From the NCBI GenBank assembly GCA_905372835.1, contig CAJPQK010000002.1, forward strand, positions 62,001 to 126,000: a stretch of 64,000 nt of DNA, read 5' to 3'. Within the stretch, counting starts at the first letter, position 1, and every line of letters begins with the position of its first letter. Below are positions 60,281 to 64,000 of this stretch, in pieces. This DNA is from Candidatus Saccharimonadota bacterium (lineage in GTDB: Bacteria; Patescibacteriota; Saccharimonadia; Saccharimonadales; Saccharimonadaceae). The translations under genes and the position numbers were made by a program. Below the pieces are notes generated by a model, which worked only from the letters and a program-made list of their open reading frames with translations, made no database searches and had not been told where the DNA came from.

Positions 60281-61921
60281 CTATTCCGCACTACTTACGT
60301 GTAGCAACCGCCCCTCAACCGTCCGCACTCCCTGCCATTCATTAATGGTTGGCTGGAACCACGCCGCCACCTCGTCGCCTGGCTCGCGGAAAAACTCCTC
60401 TGGCGCGTTGAACGCCAGCATCTGCAATACTTTACCGTTTTTATCACGCAGCGCTAATTTAACGTGCTGCCCATCTGCGCCCATCCTTCGCATACTTAGC
60501 ACGCTCGCTGTGGTAATTTTCAGGACTGGCTCTGGATTGCCATTGCCAAACGGCTCCATTCTCGCTAGATTTGCCACCAATTCCTCATTAATTTCCGAAA
60601 AATCATCGATCTCCACATCAGCTCGCGGCAATAAATATCGCTCTTGATGTGTCAGCTGCAGCGAATCATAAAACTCATTCACCCGCCTCCGAAAATCACC
60701 AATTTTTTCAGTCTCCAGCGTCACGCCAGCCGCCGCTCCGTGTCCACCACCTTTGATGATAATGTCATCCGCCGCCCGCACGGCATCCGCTGCTGAAAAA
60801 TCACCAAAACTGCGCGCCGAACCGGTCGCTTCCTCGCCGCGCTCACCGATGATAAACACTGGTTTTTTATATTTCTCCACTAATTTTGACGCCACGATGC
60901 CGATGACACCGTGATTCCAGCCATCACTGCTCACCACCAGCACTCGATTATCGGCCAGCTCCTCAGCTTGCTGACACGCTTCCTCAAAAATCGCATCCTG
61001 AATACCGCGCCGCTTAGCATTTAACTCCTCCAACTTCTCACTCGCCTCCAGCGCCGCCAGCCCATCGCGCGCCGTCAGCATATCCAGCGCGTGCTGTGCT
61101 GTCTCCAGCCGACCCGCTGCGTTCATTCGCGGCCCCAAACCAAACCCCAGATGCCCGGCATTAACCTGCTCCGGCTCAATACCCGCCACCGCCATCAAAG
61201 CCTTCAATCCTGGACGTTGTTGTTTTTTCAACACCTCCAAACCCCAATAGACATTTGCCCGATTTTCATCCGCCAGCGTCACGATGTCGCACACTGTCCC
61301 CAGTGCCACCAAATCGAGTAGCCATTTTTCATAGCCATCAGGCAAACCATCCAGCTCGGTCTGCAGCGCCTGCACTAACTTGAACGCCACGCCCGCACCA
61401 CACAAATCACGAAACGGATACGTATGACCTGAGAATTTCGGATTCACCGCTGCCACACTTGGCGGTGGCGTCTCGGCCACATTATGATGATCCGTCACCA
61501 CCGTATCAATCCCCAAGCTGGCAGCATACGCAATCTCCGCATGACACAAACTGCCGGTATCCACTGTCACGATCAAATCCGCGCCCATGTCGCGCACCTT
61601 ATCAACCGCACCCATGGTCATGCCATAACCCTCAACAAACCGGTTCGGGATGAAGGCATCGACATCCTCAAAACCAAACTTACCGAACGCATCCAGCAGC
61701 AGTGCCGTGGCGCTCAGCCCATCAATATCATAATCACCATAAATGACGATTTTTTCGCCCTGCTCCCGCGCCTGTTTCAACCGCGCCACCGCCTTTTTCA
61801 TGTCCGGCAGCAAAAACGGATCATGTTTCACCGCCGCATAATCCGGCTGCAAAAAAGCCTCGCGCGTTGCCCGCGTCGTCAGGCCCCGCGCTGCCAAAAT
61901 CCGCTCAAACAGCGTCATCAA
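60281..61921 (-). CDS. recJ: Single-stranded-DNA-specific exonuclease RecJ
   Basis: 546 residues. A 5'-3' exonuclease of the DHH family for recombination and mismatch repair. DHH motif I is YGDYDIDGLSA (61-71), motif II TVDTGS (with Thr in place of the usual Cys), motif III VVTDHHNV, then the DHHA1 domain with GGGHGAAAGVT, and a C-terminal OB fold (about 440-546). The start shares ATGA with the stop of the upstream regulator gene, so the two are coupled. Confidence 0.95.
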   Translation of the reverse strand: MMTLFERILAARGLTTRATREAFLQPDYAAVKHDPFLLPDMKKAVARLKQAREQGEKIVIYGDYDIDGLSATALLLDAFGKFGFEDVDAFIPNRFVEGYGMTMGAVDKVRDMGADLIVTVDTGSLCHAEIAYAASLGIDTVVTDHHNVAETPPPSVAAVNPKFSGHTYPFRDLCGAGVAFKLVQALQTELDGLPDGYEKWLLDLVALGTVCDIVTLADENRANVYWGLEVLKKQQRPGLKALMAVAGIEPEQVNAGHLGFGLGPRMNAAGRLETAQHALDMLTARDGLAALEASEKLEELNAKRRGIQDAIFEEACQQAEELADNRVLVVSSDGWNHGVIGIVASKLVEKYKKPVFIIGERGEEATGSARSFGDFSAADAVRAADDIIIKGGGHGAAAGVTLETEKIGDFRRRVNEFYDSLQLTHQERYLLPRADVEIDDFSEINEELVANLARMEPFGNGNPEPVLKITTASVLSMRRMGADGQHVKLALRDKNGKVLQMLAFNAPEEFFREPGDEVAAWFQPTINEWQGVRTVEGRLLHVSSAE

Positions 61922-62220
61922 TCTCTATCAACCGAACTACGCTTCGGTCGTGCCGCATGCTGCTGCGACTTAATCACCATTCCTTGCAACTCCTTGAAAA
62001 TTGGAAATTGCTTATTTGTGAAATACGTTCGCGAATTGCCTTGCTTCTCGCTTTTGAGAAAACCGACTTTTTCCAATCTCTTTAACTCGCGCTGAATATT
62101 TCCTGGATCTTCTTTGATCAACTTCGCCAACCCACGTACATGAGTGTGAAAATCAGGATATTTAGCATAAACAACCACAATCTTACGCCTCACCCGCGAT
62201 GTAATAAAAACGTCTAACAT
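61918..62220 (-). CDS. Winged-helix DNA-binding protein (ArsR-like)
   Basis: 100 residues with a winged helix: ITSRVRRKIVVVYAKYPDFHTHV, then HTH residues VRGLAKLIKEDPGNIQRELKRLEKVG (48-ish recognition helix) and wing FLKSEKQGNSRTYF. It resembles the DtxR/ArsR-like one-domain regulators that are common in Patescibacteria and ends in a basic tail. It is translationally coupled to recJ. Its target is unknown; a TACACT -10-like box lies about 50 nt upstream. Confidence 0.75.
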   Translation of the reverse strand: MLDVFITSRVRRKIVVVYAKYPDFHTHVRGLAKLIKEDPGNIQRELKRLEKVGFLKSEKQGNSRTYFTNKQFPIFKELQGMVIKSQQHAARPKRSSVDRD

Positions 62221-62297
62221 AGTCCTGTGCTCTTTACTGCATCCCCTTCTTTATTTAACTCCAGTGTAGCACAATTTTACAACACCCGGCAAGTCCT

Positions 62298-62957
62298 TTA
62301 GCGCCAATTCATAATTACTTGGTTGATTTTCGCAACGGTCTCTTCGCGTGAAGGTAACTCATTGTCCTCATAATAATGATTAATCCCCATGAAGTTTTCC
62401 TTGACGTCCAATATGTGCAGATCGTCCACCGTGATGTGCAATCGATCAACAGCAGCAATGCTACACACAGGCAACGCCACCACCAGTTTTTCAATACGAA
62501 TCGATTTTAAAAATCCCAAAGCCACATCCAAGCTTGAAAGATTATCACCAAAACCATCACTCACCAAAATAACCGTCCGGTCTTTCAACAATGCCGCGTC
62601 AACGATACCACCATCACCCAGCAGCCGATTAATTCGTTGGTATGCCTGCTGTTTTTGCTGCTCCAAATAGCCATGAAATTCATTGGTATATTCTCGAATC
62701 TCGCCGGACGAAAAGTCACTGTTGTAGGTGAATTTCCCACTTTGAGAAACCGCACCAAAGCTTAGCCCTTCCCCAGGAACATCAATACTTTCTGACAGAA
62801 GCATCATCAAAACGCAGTGCAACCTGACCGCAATTTGCTCACCGACCAACACCCCACCTTCGCCCAATGCCAGCACTGCGCAGTTTTCATAACGATATTT
62901 TTCGAACAACTGCTGTCCCAACTCCGCGCCTGCCTGCATGCGACTCTGAAAATACAT
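62298..62957 (-). CDS. Phosphoribosyltransferase-like protein
   Basis: 219 residues with a PRTase type I plan: NCAVLALGEGGVLVGEQIAVRL (strand-loop-helix, about 25-46), a flexible hood, and TVILVSDGFGDNLSSLDVAL (about 130-149) in the place of the PRPP-binding DDxxTTG loop, then VVALPVCS. The loop deviates from the classical acidic pair, so the activity is uncertain. TGcTACAAT (hexamer 62964-62969) lies 6 nt before ATG, leaderless, in the divergent region shared with priA. Confidence 0.72.
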   Translation of the reverse strand: MYFQSRMQAGAELGQQLFEKYRYENCAVLALGEGGVLVGEQIAVRLHCVLMMLLSESIDVPGEGLSFGAVSQSGKFTYNSDFSSGEIREYTNEFHGYLEQQKQQAYQRINRLLGDGGIVDAALLKDRTVILVSDGFGDNLSSLDVALGFLKSIRIEKLVVALPVCSIAAVDRLHITVDDLHILDVKENFMGINHYYEDNELPSREETVAKINQVIMNWR

Positions 62958-62963
62958 ATGCTT

Positions 62964-62990
62964 ATTGTAGCATTGATGAAGCGTTATAAT
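62964..62990. promoter_or_regulatory. Divergent leaderless promoters of priA and the PRTase-like gene
   Basis: Minus strand: TGcTACAAT with hexamer 62964-62969, 6 nt before ATG 62957. Plus strand: TATAAT 62985-62990, 7 nt before ATG 62998. Only 40 bp separate the two start codons, leaving no room for a leader in either direction. Confidence 0.6.
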
Positions 62991-62997
62991 AATAGCT

Positions 62998-64000
62998 ATG
63001 CAATACTACGAGGTGTCTCCAACTACGATTGTCCGCGCTGACGCTAACAGCTTTTCCTATGCCTCACATGAGTCATTAATGCCCGGAAATATTGTGACCA
63101 TTCCCGTCGGCAAGAAGGTTGTTGTTGGTGTTGTTTTGCAAAAAATATCGCAGCCACCATACGACACACGGGAAATAATTTCGGTTGTAGATCAGCCGCC
63201 ACTACCCAGCCAATTGCTGTCATTGCACACTTGGATGAGCCAATTTTACGCAACACATCCTGCCACCGTCTGGCAAACCATCCTGCCACGCGGCATCACC
63301 AAAAAGCGACGAAAATCCATAGATTTCACCTCTGTCAATGTACAAAATCGAACAAAAAATGTATTCACCAAAGATCAGCTCCAAGCCCTACAAATCATTG
63401 ATTCCATGGCCAGTGGAACGGCTTTACTACACGGAGTCACCGGCTCCGGCAAAACCCTGGTCTATATTGAAGCCTCCCGACGCGCTGCAGCTGAAGGAAA
63501 GTCTTCCATTATACTAATCCCAGAAATAGCCCTGACGACCCAGCTGGTATCAGCCTTCACAGAGCATCTCGACAATATAATTGTCACTCATTCTCGCCAG
63601 ACTGAGGCTGAACGCCATGCAGCATGGCTACACGTTTTGAACGCCAACAAGCCCGTCGTGGTCATCGGCCCAAGGTCAGCCCTATTTATGCCCATACATA
63701 ACCTCGGATTTATCGCCATTGATGAATGCCACGAACCTAGCTTCAAGCAAGAACAATCCCCCCGCTACTCCGCACTGCGCACCGCTGCCGTGCTGGCGCA
63801 GGACCATAGCGCCAAATTAGTTCTGGGTAGCGCTACTCCCAGCATCGCCGACTATTATTTGTCTGAGCAACGAAACCGACCCATCATCACCATGCCCAAA
63901 CCCGCTCGTAAAGGTGCCGTCAAACCGACCGTCAAAATCGTTGACATGACTAAGCGTAATAATTTTACTCAACATTTTTTCTTGTCAGACACCCTGCTCT
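62998..64000 (+). CDS. priA: Primosomal protein N' PriA (partial, C-terminus cut by window edge)
   Basis: The first 334 residues of a DNA helicase that restarts stalled replication forks. An N-terminal fork-binding domain (YYEVSPTT..., 3-95) leads to the helicase core with Walker A GVTGSGKT (about 141-148), PEIALTTQL, a DECHE Walker B (DEEHD/DEAH in most PriA) and GSATPS motif III. The zinc-binding and C-terminal helicase lobes lie beyond the window. The start is ATG 62998, right behind the TATAAT box, so the mRNA appears leaderless. Confidence 0.93.
   Translation, partial: MQYYEVSPTTIVRADANSFSYASHESLMPGNIVTIPVGKKVVVGVVLQKISQPPYDTREIISVVDQPPLPSQLLSLHTWMSQFYATHPATVWQTILPRGITKKRRKSIDFTSVNVQNRTKNVFTKDQLQALQIIDSMASGTALLHGVTGSGKTLVYIEASRRAAAEGKSSIILIPEIALTTQLVSAFTEHLDNIIVTHSRQTEAERHAAWLHVLNANKPVVVIGPRSALFMPIHNLGFIAIDECHEPSFKQEQSPRYSALRTAAVLAQDHSAKLVLGSATPSIADYYLSEQRNRPIITMPKPARKGAVKPTVKIVDMTKRNNFTQHFFLSDTLL

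Overview
The window looks like a piece of a Candidatus Saccharibacteria (TM7; Patescibacteria/CPR) chromosome. I infer this from how the predicted proteins read (for example a short ProRS, a short adenylate kinase, a type B L31 and a DUF5663-like protein), from dense gene packing, and from the many genes with a -10 box only 6-9 nt before the start codon. UGA is a stop here (map/adk, parA/parB and padR/pspC junctions) and a UGA-reading RF2 gene is present, so this is not one of the CPR lineages that recode UGA. I see no tRNA, rRNA, CRISPR, insertion sequence or prophage.

Layout. 1-6122 (minus): secA, an M16 peptidase, murD and prfB (cut by the window edge). 6263-11906: a symmetrical island of a MoxR-type AAA+ ATPase and a vWA protein, divergently transcribed and each followed by one of two paralogous proteins of unknown function. 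11913-14434: hpf, serS, uppP. 14464-18109: an ABC exporter (permease, ATPase) with a PadR repressor and a PspC-domain protein. 18208-21590: an unknown protein, a CorC/CNNM-type protein and a DUF2207 protein. 21625-29275: lysS, greA, proS, a CPBP protease, rseP, uppS, a polyprenyl synthase and frr, linking translation to envelope lipid carrier synthesis. 29355-36719: recF, two clade-specific proteins, tsf/rpsB, rpmE, an unknown protein, ung and a PRTase-like protein. 36796-46965: prfA, an HExxH protein, prmC, htrA, a membrane protein, lepB, parAB, rplU, galU, a Tim44/DUF3137-like protein and a small ORF. 47050-52920: a T-box leader followed by a GIY-YIG-like nuclease gene, a PD-(D/E)XK-like nuclease gene and ileS. 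52961-58223: a LiaF-like protein, VKOR plus a thioredoxin-like protein, nrdR, ftsZ, ftsA and a type IV pilin. 58228-64000: map, adk, yqeY, rpsU, recJ, a winged-helix regulator, a PRTase-like protein and priA (cut).

The most unusual content: (1) IleRS is 1303 residues long because about 295 residues are inserted between the catalytic core and the editing domain; the insert reads as an ArsC/LMW-phosphatase-like domain followed by a Nudix domain. (2) That ileS gene is the last gene of an operon that begins with a T-box riboswitch and two nuclease-like genes. (3) The MoxR-vWA island with two flanking paralogs, whose C-termini resemble C-type-lectin/FGE-like variable domains, is a candidate undescribed system. 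(4) NrdR has lost its zinc ribbon. (5) At least 16 genes appear to be expressed from leaderless or near-leaderless mRNAs, while genes inside operons carry ordinary Shine-Dalgarno sites.
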